This document shows, in pieces, positions 35,901 through 48,800 of a stretch of 64,000 nt of DNA; the first letter of the stretch is position 1; every line of letters starts with the position of its first letter. The notes under the pieces are model-generated. The model worked only from the letters and a program-made list of their open reading frames with translations. It had not been told where the DNA came from and did not search any database. Origin of the DNA: Chloromonas sp. AAM2 (lineage: Eukaryota > Chlorophyta > Chlorophyceae > Chlamydomonadales > Chlamydomonadaceae); the NCBI GenBank assembly GCA_004335635.1, contig QAXH01005269.1:28826-92825 (forward strand). Direction: 5' to 3'. Position numbers and translations under genes: made by a program.

Positions 35901-38900
35901 GCACATCCCATGGCACTAGCACTCTCGGCGTCACACACAGTAGCACGTGTCTCCAGTGGCACAAGCACACCCACAACATCAGTGGCGGGCCCCGCCTCCG
36001 TGTTTCAAGGTAAGCAGGATACTATCCCAGGGTATGCACACATATAATTTTCCCAGCCAGGAGTCAGAAACCAGTGCCTGTTGATAGCTACACGCTGCAA
36101 CGACTTGCTCCGCGTGCTGACCTTGTAAGCGCCTGCACACAGTGCCTTGTATGCGCAATCGCTCAATGGCGTACCCTACAAGCCACGTCAGGTGGAACTA
36201 TGTCGTCTGCTGGACTACAGATGGAAGTACGATGACTAATCGAATCAGCGCTCTGCGCGAACGAATGGAGGGGTCGCACCAGACAGCGGGGCAGGTCTTC
36301 CTGGCAGCAGCCGATAAGAGAAAATTGATGAGGGAACGTTCAACATCGGATCTGATACCTCAGCCTCCGACCGCTGCGCCTCCAACGGTGCCACGCCCGC
36401 CATCCCTAGAAGGTAACTGTGGCAGCCCTGCTGATTCAATGACCTGTAACCTTTCCGGTGTTTTGCGGTGGTTACCCCGCACCCTGGGTTTCTGAGAATT
36501 CGTTAGCGCACCGACAGATCATGCCAACGCAAGGCAACCGAGGCAACCTCGCGTCACATACTTCTACGCTCTTTCCCATATATATAATGATTACTTACGT
36601 ACCAGGCGTGGTTAAAACCTCCATATGGGCAAGGTCTTAGCCTGCTGTGCCAAGGTGCAGGGTTCCATGCGCGCCGTCTGTCCCATTCGATGGTGCTAGA
36701 CGGAGGATCGCCAACCAGATCTTCCAGCTCGTTTACCTGCGGAACCTCTACACCAAGCATGCCCAGCGGGCTGCCGCCCACTCCGGCAGGCGCTAGCGTG
36801 GCAGCAGGTGGCAGCGACAACAAAGGCGCCCTGCCGGCGGGCGCGCGGGCGCAGCTGCGTCGTAACAGCAGCACGCTTTTCACCGGTGGCCCGTTCCAAC
36901 TGACGCCCGCTGAGCAAGGCCCGGACATGGCATGGGCCCAGATTCAGGCGGGTGGTCTGGTCGACAGCTGGGTTTGCCCATCCGTTGGAAGTGAGGTCAT
37001 TATTGCGAACAAAGTGATTGCAATAGTGGTCAAGTAAGCGGGAGCAGGGCGGAGAACTGTCGTCTTTGGCTCGGCATCTGCACCCTAGTTACGGCATTCG
37101 CACCCTAGTTACCGCCTGTGCCAACGACAACGTTAACTTGGTGCAACAACAACGTTAACACGGCGCAAGTTTGTGTGGCCACGTACGCAGGTGCGGCGCA
37201 TTCAGGAGTTGTCCGCCGCCCAGCAGCTGGGAGCACTGCAGACTGTCTCTGCGTTTGTGGCCAACCATCAGCAACAAACAGCCGCCGCCATGCAGGCATG
37301 CATTGCCAGGTGGGGACTGCCTTGTGATCTCATGCTACCACAACGCACCCGCACACACACACAAACACACACACGTACATGCATCGGCAACGACATAACA
37401 CACCCGCAGGTCTTTCTTGAATCATTCCTCTTGGTTTAGTAGTGAAGCCTTGTTCTGGAACACCATGGATTCGTCCAATACTCGTGCATGGCACAGGCTG
37501 GCAGACTCTTTCTGCGATTATGCACCAAGGCTTGCTGCAGACAGCCTCAAGTCGTATTTGTGCACACACATATGCCTCCCCTCCAATATTATTAGGTGCA
37601 ACACCAGTGCTGTGACGTCACACGATTGGGTTGCTGCCGAGCTGGACCCCACCCCCTCTCGGCCCGCCTGGACAGATGATCCACACTTCCCCGTGTGGGC
37701 ACATGAGGCTGCCCAGGCGTGCCGCACAGGACAGGTGCGGCTCAGGGCCTGTTGGGCACGCGCTACCTTGGCATTATGGTACTGCATCAGCCCATGGACA
37801 TGTCATGCATCAGCATGGCTGATGCAGCCCACTTCACTTACTGCCCAGGCACGGCCAGTAGCTGCAGTGACTGTCAACTGCCAAATGCATACAACGTAAA
37901 CACACCTAATTGCTGAGCCAGGCATCACAACACGTCTTCAGGCAGCTGTTGCACGGCAGACATGGCCCAACATCGACAGTGCTGGCAGTGAAACCTGTTC
38001 TATGGACGGTTCTGTTTGTTCTTTGCGACCCCTGCACGGTTTGCCATGGGCGTTGAAAACAAGTGACAAGTTGAGCAGTGTGTTGCTGAAGTTCTTTCAT
38101 GTTATGGCAGTTTCTTTCAGAACATCTTTTTTCAACCATCTGTTTTTTTGACCCAAACTTTTTTCACGGTAACCATGTTCACACTGGTGCCAATCTGACA
38201 ACTTGCACCAGTTGAAGCCAAACAACACAGGCCGCACATGCATCGTGGTAGGTGTATCAACTGCTCTTACCGTGCAGGTTGCCATTCAGCTGTTTGCTGA
38301 CTCGGACGTGGTGACCCTTCCTGACGGTCGTGCTGTGGACCTGTGGTCTCTGGACCCATGGGCAGCGCTGGCGATAGGGGGACTGGAGGTAAGTAGTTCA
38401 TGGCTGCATATAATGCGCAGTCAGTAACAGGAACCATTCAACAGAAAGACAAAGGACCTGCAAAGAGTAGCAGAGTAAATCACCAGTGTGTGCAATGCAT
38501 GTCTCTGCGGCAAGACCCCTTGGTGCAACTTAGCTTAGCTTGGTGCACCTCAGCAGCCCGCGGTTTTCAGATACGTTGGCTTGCACGTGCAGCTCATGGT
38601 TCCCAGACACATCTGCTTGCACGTGCCTCCATGCCCCTACAGCAGCCCAACCCGCGGCATGTGCACACGGAGAATCGTTCCATGGGCTCGCGGATCCTGA
38701 CTCAGCTGGTCATGCTAATGGAGGCCATGACAGGGGAGCAGGACACCGATGTGCTGCAGCGACTGCCGGTCATCCTGCACATTCACGACGGGCAGAGAGA
38801 GCAGGTGGGTGGTAGCCACCATGGCTGGGTTGGGGTAGAACATGTCAAAAAAGCTGCACTTCGCTCAGTCAATCTGGCTGTGCAGGTAGCACGAGCCAGG

Positions 38901-41900
38901 CCCCAGCGCACGTGTGCATTTAATGCTGTCACCGTTCATCTGCTTGTTGCCTTATCTAGACCAGGCTTGTTACCGCTGATGTTCTGCCAATCCTTCCCTG
39001 ACAGGTCGAGGCGGACATGCGGGAAAGCGGTGTCTACTTGCGCCTGGCACCTAGGCTCCTGGTAATGGAGCACCCCAGGCAGCATGGCTTCAGTTACCAG
39101 GCACAAGGGGCCAGGGGCGGCAGCTGGACGCCCGACCCACACTCAGCGCTGCAGTCCATGGGGGACGGTGTGAGCATGCTGCAGCTGACATGGCCAGGGC
39201 AGGTATGTACACTGCTGTGATACTAAGGAAAGCAAACCTATAGCTCAAGAGACTGAGACATAATAAGATATCAGGCCAGCAAGCCAAGGCCAGGACAGAC
39301 CGCCACGCAGCCAGGACAGCTGCCAAGTGCAAGGGTGATGCAGGCGAACTAGTGGTACAGCAGCCCAGAGCGAGACGTGCACCGTGGCCTGCCCGGGAAC
39401 ACTAGAGGGGAGCGATTCCAGCCCGTCCAACCTACAAGTGAAGGGAATTGCGACACACCTGGATAGTAATGGTGGTGGTCACCCCTCGAGGTGAAGGGTT
39501 GACAGGTCACAGTCTTCTCACTCTGACGTCTCTATGCCGGGATCACATGCAACAGTCACACTCCATGTCCGCGCTATCACGTGTTGGTGTGGTGGTTCAC
39601 CTCGTGTGTGCACGTCTGCACATGAAGGTGCTGATGCTTGGGCCGGGCGGGCCGGCGGCTGGGCTGGAGCGCAGGGAGCGGCCCGCTGCCCAGTACCTGG
39701 CGGAGTGGGGCGTCAAGTGAGTGGCCAGACACTGCCACAGACATCTGGCGCCTTTGAACGTGTCGTTTGAACGTTTTTGACAACTGTGTTGCTTGCACAA
39801 ATCACTGACTGCTGGTTCGGTGCTGCAACGGTAGTCTGTGATCAGATAGCCTTTCGGTGGCAATGGTTTGAGCGAGGAATGGGAAAGGATGTACAGATAA
39901 AAAGATATGTTGCCAGTTGTGGGACAGGTCTGAGGACTGGTAGTGGCGCGATGATGATGTGGGAGTGTGTCAGCGGCATCTGTGGTGTCGGCGGGTGTGT
40001 TCTTATACGTGTGGTGCATGCCGATACTAGGACAGATGAGACATGGACCATGTGGCAGATGAGGCTCACACAACACCACCTCAATACATTTCAGCCATCC
40101 TCAGTGCCAATACTCACAAACTGTCCGAGAACTGGCAAACATTCCTTATTTTCAATTATACGACCGTGCAACTGCTTGGCTGCAGGTGGCTGGTCAGTTG
40201 GCACAGTCATGATGGCCACCTGATGACCCCTGCACCCTTCCGGCCTGTGCCCTACTCCCGCAACAAACTGCCACCCAAGCACAGCAGCTTAGGGTTCGCA
40301 GACGCCTGCTCAGACCACCTGCTAGACCTTGGACTGCTCTCCTACGCAATGCACGTGCACCACACACGCGGCAGTGCCTGTTTCCTGCAAGCAAGCCATT
40401 CTGTAGGCAGTGCTAATCTCACATCGGCTTCACAAGGCCAGACAGAGGTGGGCATGCCTGTAGGCGTGGACCATGTCATACTGCAACGGCAAAAGCTGAC
40501 AGCAGGCTCTGCTGACGTGGACAAGCTTCTGAACATCCAGCTCAAGGTGGGATGTGCATGGAAAATGCAAACATTACACTGATGCTGCAAAAGCGTGACA
40601 CTTGCAGAGAGACAGCCACCATATGACGGCCTTGCATGCCACTTTCTCAGTCACTGCCTGATGCCCTGTATTAGGTGCCATCCAAGCTGCGTCGCACTGC
40701 TGAGCTGAGCCGCTGCCGGCTGGCCAACCCACACATGGCCGCCTGCCTGGCCGCGGTTCAGCGGGCGGGCGGTGACGCCCCGCTGGCCGTTGGGTGCCAG
40801 AGGTACCTGTTCCACGTGCCCACACTCATAAGTAAGCACTTCGGATTGGTTACTGTTTCGAGGAACAGCGAGTTGGTGTACCTCTTTGGCTGCCCTTCAG
40901 CTTGTGCAGCATGCAATCACGCGATTAAATAGTGGCAGCCGTTCTTGAATGTATGCTGCGCAGAGATGCTCCACAGCCCCCTGGCGCTGCGCCCCTCCTG
41001 TCACGTGTCCGGGTGTCTGGTGCGAGTGCACATGGAACTGAGTGACATCACGCTGCACTGGAGGGCAGGCACAGTCGCACTGGAGGTGAGGTGCTGACAT
41101 GGTGAGGTGAACACGTGCTTCTTTGTTTAGGTGCTTTTGGGACATAACAACAGTGTCAACCAGCGAAGCGGAGCGTGAAAGCATTGGTTGTCACGTTGAT
41201 TCGTGAGGTCTGGCAAGCAGGCCTGATAGCCTTAAGGCTGTTCGTGGTACACTGTGCGACTGAGATTCGCTCAGATTAGCCTTGCACAATGTCTGCTTTG
41301 GCATGTTCAGGCTGTGGGCGGGAAGCCTCGTGCACTGGCCACCGTCCAGGACCTGGCGGGGTGGTCCGGGCTGCTGCACGTGCAAGACGCGGCTACGCAA
41401 GAAATGGAGGCACGTGCGTTCAAGGGCATCAGGGAGCCCGTGAACAACAAGCACGTACAGGAACTGGTGCGATGCAGCAGAATGCATGCTGGCAACGCCT
41501 TCGTGTTTGTTGCGAACGAACAACGCAGCAGGGCGTGGTGTTGACATTGGCATTGGCATTGGACGTTGGAGCCCAAACATCGCGTCGTTCAAACCCAAAC
41601 AGATGAATGCGGCGTGTAACCGTTGCCACCATGTGCACAGGTGTCCCATAGTATAGTAGTCTTGCTGTCGGATGACACTGTCGCCGGGACGGCTGTGGCC
41701 ACAGCCGCAATCTTGGCGCGTCCCAATGTCGACACCATCACCTTGGTAACTCTGATGTCGGGTGCTGGCCAGATGAAAGCTTCAAAACTCCTGGAGGGCA
41801 ATGCGGCATCGCTCAGGGAGCGCGGCCTGAGAGTCACCACTATGATACAGGTGCGTCTAAAGCTTCAGCGCAACACGGAAAGGCGCTTGTCGTTAAAGGT

Positions 41901-43313
41901 GTGTGTCGAGCTCTACTTCTGTGCTGCATATCACCAAATGTCCCTTAGCCCTGAAAATTCTTCATCCCTCCTTTGTCAAAATCCAACGCTCGAGATCATT
42001 CTTTCTTACGCAGCCATCTGAAGACGGTTCCGCGCTGGATGCGCTGCGCTCGGCCCTCAGTCGCTGCAACGCTACTCTGCTGGTGTTGGGCACAGTCGCG
42101 CTGGTGGCGGGCTCCACGGACGCTCAGCACCTGCGGGCCACCAACAGCTTCGCGCTGTACGTCATGCGCTCGGTACCCCTGCCAACTATTCTTGTCACCC
42201 CCAAGTGCAAGTGAGTGCTAGGGGAGATGACACGGCTGCGGCTGCGTAGGGTACGGCACAGATGATCCAGGCAGCATTGCGCTTGAACCAACGCGTCATA
42301 TTGTTGTAGAGGCCCAGAATGTGATGCATGCTGCAGAACTCGTGCACAGCCTCTGCTGACATGCTCTAGTTGCTCCACAGCTAACCCTGCGCTCGTATTG
42401 CTAGGACTGATCTCATTACCCCCGTGATTACCACCAGGTCCACGTTTTCATGCAGAGTGCCCTCTTCCTCCTGCCACCCCGCTGAACTGCATTGCATGAT
42501 GGCTGTGGAGGCGCACAGCCGCCCCCTGCTGCACTTCCTCGGAGGCCTGTTGCCCTCAAGTGCCAGCAGCCCGGGTATGAAACGCAAGCTGCACCTTGCA
42601 CAGGTGAGGAACGACCACACATCAAACATTGGTGATGAAATTCCCTAACAGCTCAGCATCCCTCAAACACATCAATTTAGCGTACATAACCACTGCCTTT
42701 AACATCGCCCTCGTCCACATGTGTTCAGCCTAGACTATCAAGTTATAGCAGCGTCACCGCTGGTCCCTTCACGTGAGCATGTATCCCATGTGCGTGACCC
42801 TAGGTGTACGCGGCCAGGAGCACGTCCGCAGCCCTGCAGTCCTCGCTGCGCCTATTGTTGGACAAGTTTGTAAGCAGCGCCAAAGGTGGGATCGGCTGGC
42901 TCAACCTTGCGCGCTTGTGCCACACGCCACATGAGTACACAGCACATGTGATACGTGACAGGCTGCTTTTGGCAGGCGTCAAGCTTGAACCACTGCCCCT
43001 CCACAGGGACGCAATATGCACTGCAGGGCAGCATTCGAGGATCATGTGCCGGGCCAGCCAAGCCTGTTCCGCCTGAACCTTACAGCTCCTGCTGCTGTGC
43101 GCAGGCCATGGCTTGACCGACTGCCAGCCATGTGTGCTGGAGCCTCCCTTTGACAGGGCGCTGCTCGGGGCCATCAGGGCCGCAGCGCTCCACCTCCTGG
43201 CCGTGCAGCTGCCCCTGGATGCGCAGGACACGCAGGGGAGCGTCCTTACGCCCGAGACCCTGGCCCTTGTCCGGGGAAGCACTGTGCCTGTGCTCATCTA
43301 CCCACGGAGGTGA
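32978..43313 (+). CDS. Very large protein of unknown function ending in two USP-like folds (5' end not identified)
   Basis: Exons: 32978-33030, 33515-33608, 34298-34544, 34726-35054, 35188-35546, 35698-36009, 36221-36412, 36661-36959, 37191-37295, 37642-37734, 38278-38388, 38643-38804, 39005-39202, 39628-39716, 40186-40546, 40675-40831, 40964-41085, 41311-41466, 41641-41850, 42014-42210, 42438-42603, 42804-42885, 43105-43313. Phases close throughout if 37295 uses a GC donor; about 1,430 aa. The first third is Ser/Pro/Ala-rich and probably disordered. The middle (VAIQLFADSDVV... LPVILHIHDGQREQVEADM... YLAEWGVKWLVSWHSHDG) is folded-looking but unrecognised. The end resembles two alpha/beta universal-stress-protein folds: SIVVLLSDDTVAGTAVATAA...LRATNSFALYVMR...LPTILVTPK and MMAVEAHSRPLLHFLGG...LALVRGSTVPVLIYPR. 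The final TGA overlaps a good donor (cggag|gtgagc), so the gene may continue to a second possible stop near 43846. Inserted elements C and D lie in its introns. It could be more than one gene. Confidence 0.6.
33810..34288. mobile_element. GTTTGCCAG inverted-repeat element, copy C (MITE-like)
   Basis: Left arm: A-rich run, then agtttgccagttctgggaca, attcctg. Right arm: acaatttgtcccagaactgg, caaacatctttttgtttcc. It fills most of intron 33609-34297 of the long gene; the right arm ends 10 bp before the exon, so its T-rich end forms the polypyrimidine tract of the 3' splice site. Contains the block shared with 20463-20530. Confidence 0.85.
37296..37641 (+). other. Possible GC-AG intron of the long gene
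   Basis: The exon 37191-37295 ends atgcag|gcatgc. Phase closes with the exon 37642-37734 only if this GC donor is used; the nearby gtgggg donor at 37310 would leave phase 2 and break the frame downstream. Could also mean a missed exon. Confidence 0.4.
39899..40153. mobile_element. GTTTGCCAG inverted-repeat element, copy D (MITE-like, diverged)
   Basis: Left arm aaaaagatatgttgccagtt / gtgggacaggtc; right arm cacaaactgtccgagaac / tggcaaacattccttattttc. In the intron 39717-40185 of the long gene; the right arm ends 33 bp before the exon at 40186. Confidence 0.75.
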
Positions 43314-44476
43314 GCGGTGGCTGTGGACTGTGATGACGGCTGTGTCTTGCGAGTTGGTACCGACGAGCGAGTTCTGGCTTGTTTTCTGGCTTCTTTCAGC
43401 CGCCTGTCCCGCCGCACATATTCAGCGTTGCGTTGCGAGTTTTCGCGTTGTATCCTCTTGAGCATGCATGAGGAGCAGTTAGTAGCCGAATGGTGCAGAG
43501 ATATGGTGGGTTTTGCAGTTCTGATGCCAGTCGCATACATGGTACATACAAAGCCATAGCAAACCTTTTGACAATTCCCCGTACGGCGTTGCTCAAAGCA
43601 AAAGCGTCCACAGGCACAGCACAGCTGGCACGATATCACCTTAGGTGGGTGGCGCACTCTGACCGCCTCAGTGTGCCACCGACCTCGGATGATGCCAGGC
43701 CAGCAGTGCCTGCACCTGCACCTGGACGCTTGTGCTGTGTAGAGAACGACGTCATGCCGGCAATTGTCCTGGCCACACGGACGTCTTGTATGTACAATGC
43801 CTTTCACGCATACTGGCCATGCCACGCCCTTGCATTGGCTGACTGAAATATTTCAATCATGATTAAAACAGTCTGATGATCTCTTTGGTGTGCATGTGTG
43901 ACCAAGAATCATACGGGTGCTTGTTTTTGCAGGCACACAGAGCTGTAGTCATTCCCCATGCGCTGTGCAGCACAGCAGCCTTCATCTGAAGCATGCACTT
44001 CGGGGAGGCTTTTGACACCTATCAGGTGGCCACATGATCTAAGCAAATGAGGTACAGTCTCATCTCAGACTGAGCTGCGTCAGGGTCATCAAAGACTCTC
44101 GCACATGGGCTTGCCTGCGCATACACACTGAACCTAGCCAACGAAGCACTCACCTAAGCCAGAATGATTATACACACGTTATTGAGAAGCATCAGACCCG
44201 TAATCAGAGGTGAATCTACCAGCAAAAGCCAGCTGCATTTTTGAAGTCGTGACTGTCATCAGTGTACAGCCATTCAGCAGCGGCTCAATCCAGTCACGAT
44301 GGAAAGCCTGAACAAACTGCAAAGAGTCACCCACCGAATGATTGTGCGTGGCGGCACAGTATCGCTTACAATGTTTCAAGCACCCTACTGCGTAGATCTT
44401 TGTGTTGACCAAGCAAAGTGGCATCTGACCTGGGCCACCTTCCTAGTTCCCCCTGATTTACTGTCGAGACTGTTAC

Positions 44477-44508
44477 AAAAAAAAAGTTTGCCAGTTCTGG
44501 GACAATTT
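44477..44508 (+). repeat. Single arm of the GTTTGCCAG element
   Basis: A-rich run, then agtttgccagttctgggaca and atttggcggg. No partner arm recognised nearby. Confidence 0.8.
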
Positions 44509-44691
44509 GGCGGGTTCATGTGGTGACTGCCTGGTGTATTGACTGATGGGACCTATTGTGTGGTGAATACTCACTACGTTTCTTGCTGCGTGTGCGCGTG
44601 TGTGTACAGAGAGTCTGTGTTTGTCTGCGTGTTTTTTTAGCATGGGTTTGCTACAACCCGTCTTTCAAGGTTCATCGTCAAGGCTTTTCTG

Positions 44692-45064
44692 ACCTAATAC
44701 TGGGCTGCCCAGCCCCGGACCTGTCTTCCATTACCTTTGAATCTGATCATTCAATGTTTTCTCTTAACGTGATCCCTATGGTTGCCAAAGCATTCATGGA
44801 AGGTGAAGCCGATCGATAGTGAGTTGCCACGAGTGTCATCCGACCTGAGCTGCTTTTCTAAGCCCCCCTGTTTCTTGAGGCTTGCCGTTATAGCTGTTCT
44901 TGCATGATTCTGGGCAGCCCAGCCACGGACCCGTCTTTCATTGAATCTAATCAGTCAGTGCTCTCTCTCGTTTGCACGAATTCATACCTATGATTGCAAA
45001 GACAGTCGAGGAAGCTGAAGCCGAAGGGATACTGCGTTCCTAAGCACAGCAAGCTGCCACGTGA
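44692..45064 (+). repeat. Diverged tandem duplication of about 150 bp
   Basis: Unit 1 (44692-44838: ctgggctgcccagccccgga, ttgaatctgatcattcaatg, ggttgccaaagcattc...gaag, agttgccacg) resembles unit 2 (44908-45064: ctgggcagcccagccacgga, ttgaatctaatcagtcagtg, tgattgcaaagacagtcgag, agctgccacg). Unit 1 keeps a short open frame ending EGEADR; unit 2 is broken. Looks like a decayed local gene-fragment duplication. Confidence 0.65.
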
Positions 45065-45810
45065 TGCATGACTTTGAGCTTGTCCCTAAGGCTTGAGGTT
45101 TGAGGCAGGCACCAAGCCTTGCATAGGGGCCTTGCATTGCCCATGACTAGCCTCGTTTGACCTTACACGTGTGCCAACATCGTTTCGTATGTGCTCTGAT
45201 GCTCAACTGTTTGCTTCAAGCAACTGAGGCGCGACTTGACCTACTAGTAGTCATCTGCCCTGACTTGCTGTGCGAGAGGCATCTCGTCATTGAGTGCTTT
45301 AACCATTGTTGTGATTGCAAAATCTTTGGAATCTTGCTGCCACTGGTTGGTGCTGACGGACCACGTCTGCAACTCGTTCATATTATGAAAATCCGTGAGC
45401 GAACATCCGACGTGGAGATCAGTTTATCAGGCGGTGATGACACCTTCGCCCCTGCTGAGTCAGCTTTCTGCATTGGTCACGATCAACCTGTAATGAGTAT
45501 TATGAGGAGTCACGTACTGATATGTTATGGGTTTATCGGTCTGGTTTGGCTGTTAGGAAGCGTGGGCCAGCTGCTTGGTGGGCCGGTAAGGCTTGCCTAT
45601 AACAACGTGCAGAAGGTTCAGCTGGAGTGTCCGTTTCTGAGCATTCCCAGAAACGGGAATGTTCAAGCAGCACCAGGAACAATTGGTTGTTCAGGAAGTA
45701 TCAGGAACCATAAAAAAGCTGATGGATGAATATGCAAAGCCAGGCAGAGAATCGCACACAAAGAAAGACCAGCCCACACATTACTCCCAGAAGACTTCTG
45801 GAACATGCCA

Positions 45811-48800
45811 TCATCGGCTGAAGAAGCGGCTGGCAGGCTGTGTTCCCGTGTTGAGGGGTGCACCACCCGGAAGCACCCCTGGTGTCATGAAATCCCGCTG
45901 GCTATCATACTCCTGCTGCCCACTGCCACTTGTATTGAACCTTAGTGGGCCGCTCGATGACATAGTCGAGCCGTACCCCTGCCCGGCACCACCGCCTACA
46001 GGCGGTGCACCGGGGGTTACTCGGGCAGGCGAATTGACCGCTTGAGGCAGGTATGACTTAGCGCTGGGTAAACCGCCAAAGGACGAGGAGTACTTGAGAG
46101 CTGTGGAACCTCCCAGAGCTGGCGTGGTTGCCACTACAGCGGCTCCGTGTGCAGATGTTTGTGGTGGTGGTGCGGGCATGAGCGCGGCTGCGGAGGTGGC
46201 GGAGGTGTGGACCGAGGGAGTGGGAGCGGGGAGGGCCGGGCGGTACGCGGAGGAGTAGCGGGAGCCGGGCATGCCACCGCCTGTTGCTGTGCCCAGCTGG
46301 GCTTCCGTCACCTGAAAACGCACAAATTGCACACGTATGAGCCTACAGGAAAGAAGCAGTGCTCTGGACGATGCGAGTCACGTACAGCATGCCCGCAGAT
46401 AGTATATACGGTAAAGGCAGAATGCTGCCTGTTCACCGACCAAACATGTCGGGTCAAGCGGCCCCTTGTCGCGCCAATCATCACATGGCTGCACTCCGCA
46501 CGGCCCGGGTGACCCCAGTCCTTGGCCTAGGTGGTCACCAATATTGTTGCCCACAACTGACACGGCCTCCCCGGGCACCTGTTGGTTGAGCCAGCGGATC
46601 ATCTGTTCGTTGCTCTGCAGCTGGTGCTTGCTGTCCTCCAACTTGCTCCGCAGCTCACTGTTCTCCTGACGCAAGCCGGACACCTGAACGCAACGTCAAG
46701 GGTGGACTTGAGATTATTACTAAGGCCCATACAAAGCATCTCAGCAGTTCTGTGCAGAAAGGCTCTACCAGCAAGCCTGACAAGCTCAGCGTTCACACTT
46801 GTGGACAACACCCAGACAGTATACCAGCACTTGTCCTACTCGATACGCGTGCTGTGTTCCTAGGCGGCCTGCTGCACGGACTCAGCAACTAAAGCTCATA
46901 GCCGACACACGCCAACATGCTGCATCTGAACTGAATCGAAATTGAACCTGTCTGCGGACACTTTCGCCTTCCGCCCAAACCTGCAAGTTGAAGTCACTTG
47001 CATTCTTCCTTCCTCACCTCTGCTTTGAGTGCATCCAGCTGCTGCTGTGCTGCGTGCATTTCCTTGGCCGCTGCCGCCATCTGCTGCTCCCTGACCGTGA
47101 GCTCCTCCTCCTGGCGCACGAGTATGGACTGCTTCCGCTTGACCTTCTCCTTGGACAGGCGCAGGTCGGACTGTGAACAAGCCGGCCGGGATGACACAGG
47201 CATCAACACACGCACGTATTGTACGCACAGTCCCACACAGGTGACAGTACAGGGAACACGCGCCAGGTCAGGCTGCGCACACGCCACAGGCACAGGCGCA
47301 ACAGAGAGGCAGGGATTAACGCTTGAGACTCTGCCCCTCTGCATCTCGACCCATTGCCACACACATGGCACCCGTTCCGGCAGCCCTCCTCACGCCCACT
47401 CACCGCCAGTTTCTCAATGACGTTGTTCCCCTTGACCACCTCCTGCTGCGCCTCCCGCACCCTGTTGCCCTCGGCCGCCAGCGCGTCCTTGAGTTCCCCG
47501 CAGCGTGCCTCCACGCCACGCACGCCTGTTTTCGATTTGTTTTGCGAAGTACTATCATTTTATCATCATCATCATTCTTACTGTTAGTACTTTTGTTGAT
47601 GTTCTAATATATAAAATACATTGCTGATATATAATGAATAAAACGTATGCGTACACGTGATGACGGTGGTCTGGACTTTGCACCAGCAGTCCTTCACAAT
47701 GCGAGTGTGTTGATGGTGTACAATGATGCTTGAGCTATCGTCTGTTTCACTTGTGTGTGATGATACAGCTGTCCGAGGTCCTATCACTCACCGGACTCCA
47801 GGTCGCGTATGCGCGAGCGCTGCGACTCAATCACCTCCGACTGACTGGCGGCCTGTGGGCACAAAAGGCATTAGAATAACGCTTGCTGGTGAGAGTAATG
47901 AGCCCATCAGCGACAACAAAGTGTGGAGGGCTAGTGCGGCACACCCAGCTCATGAAACGCTGTTTCCTGATGGCATGAGTGCTGCACAGGGTGGTGCCAC
48001 ACAACAGCTTTGCAGTCGCTCGATTGCTTCAACTGCCTGGCCAGAGCAGGAGCTCGCATGTCAGTGCTCCTCCGGCCCCAGGCGCCTAACCAAATAGCAA
48101 TCGGTAGGTCCCAGCAATCGGTAGGCTCGCTGGCTCGTCAGTCTTGCCTGGTCTCTCTATTCGCCTCACCTTTCCCTTCCCGATCCTCGCTGCCCACTCG
48201 CCCCTTCTCGCTTGTTCCCGTGTATTCGTTCACCCGGTCTGTCGTTGTTCTTCTAGCCCCAGGTGCCAAATTCAGCCAATAGCTGCGGTATTCGTTCGCT
48301 AGCCTATCTTCCTGCTTTCGTTTCCCTAACTGCCCCACCTTTTCCTCCGCCGCCCCCAGCCTTGCCCTGAGGTCGTTGAGCGTCACGTCCCGCTCCGCCT
48401 TTTCCGTCCCCAGCCCCGCGCTCAGGGCCCGCAGCCGCTGCACATCGTCCTCTAGCGACCGGTTGGCGCCCTCCGCACTGCCCAGCCGGTGACTCAACTC
48501 TGACACCTGGACGTGTGAACCAATGTACAATTGTACTGCTTATGCCACCACTGCATTGCCAGGCTGGCTAGCTCCCAGCCTTGCTTCCTGGCCTCGTGTT
48601 CAAGCTGAAGCGAGCCCGCAGCCAGCACCAGCCCATCACGAATTGAGCAGCCCTTCACATGAGCATATGAGCCCCACAGCATCACAAAGGCCACCTAGCA
48701 CCTGTGTGCAACTTGTCAGTTCTAAGCCTGCACTCACACACGTGCTGCTGAATGGAATCGGAATGGAGCGGGATAGGGCCTACACCCACACGCTTGCCGT

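Larger units (their letters stand above)
43314..45810. other. Region between the long gene and SAS-6
   Basis: Holds a possible terminal exon of the long gene (43646-43846, opening in phase after a cttag acceptor), a single GTTTGCCAG arm (44477-44508), a diverged duplication (44692-45064) and an unspliced 190-codon frame (45157-45729, +) with one hydrophobic stretch (VLICYGFIGLVWLLGSVGQL) but no known domain. No gene can be confirmed. Confidence 0.4.

Noticed and set aside
37350..37400. CA-rich and other short GT/CA runs (also near 1050, 8620, 11300) as regulatory elements
   Set aside because: Ordinary microsatellite-like tracts in introns or gene-poor DNA; nothing supports a function.
38643..39716. 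UDP-sugar pyrophosphorylase-like domain in the long gene
   Set aside because: A loose resemblance in LPVIL...HPRQ...WPGQ, but no glycine-rich nucleotide-binding motif or PPGHG motif could be found.
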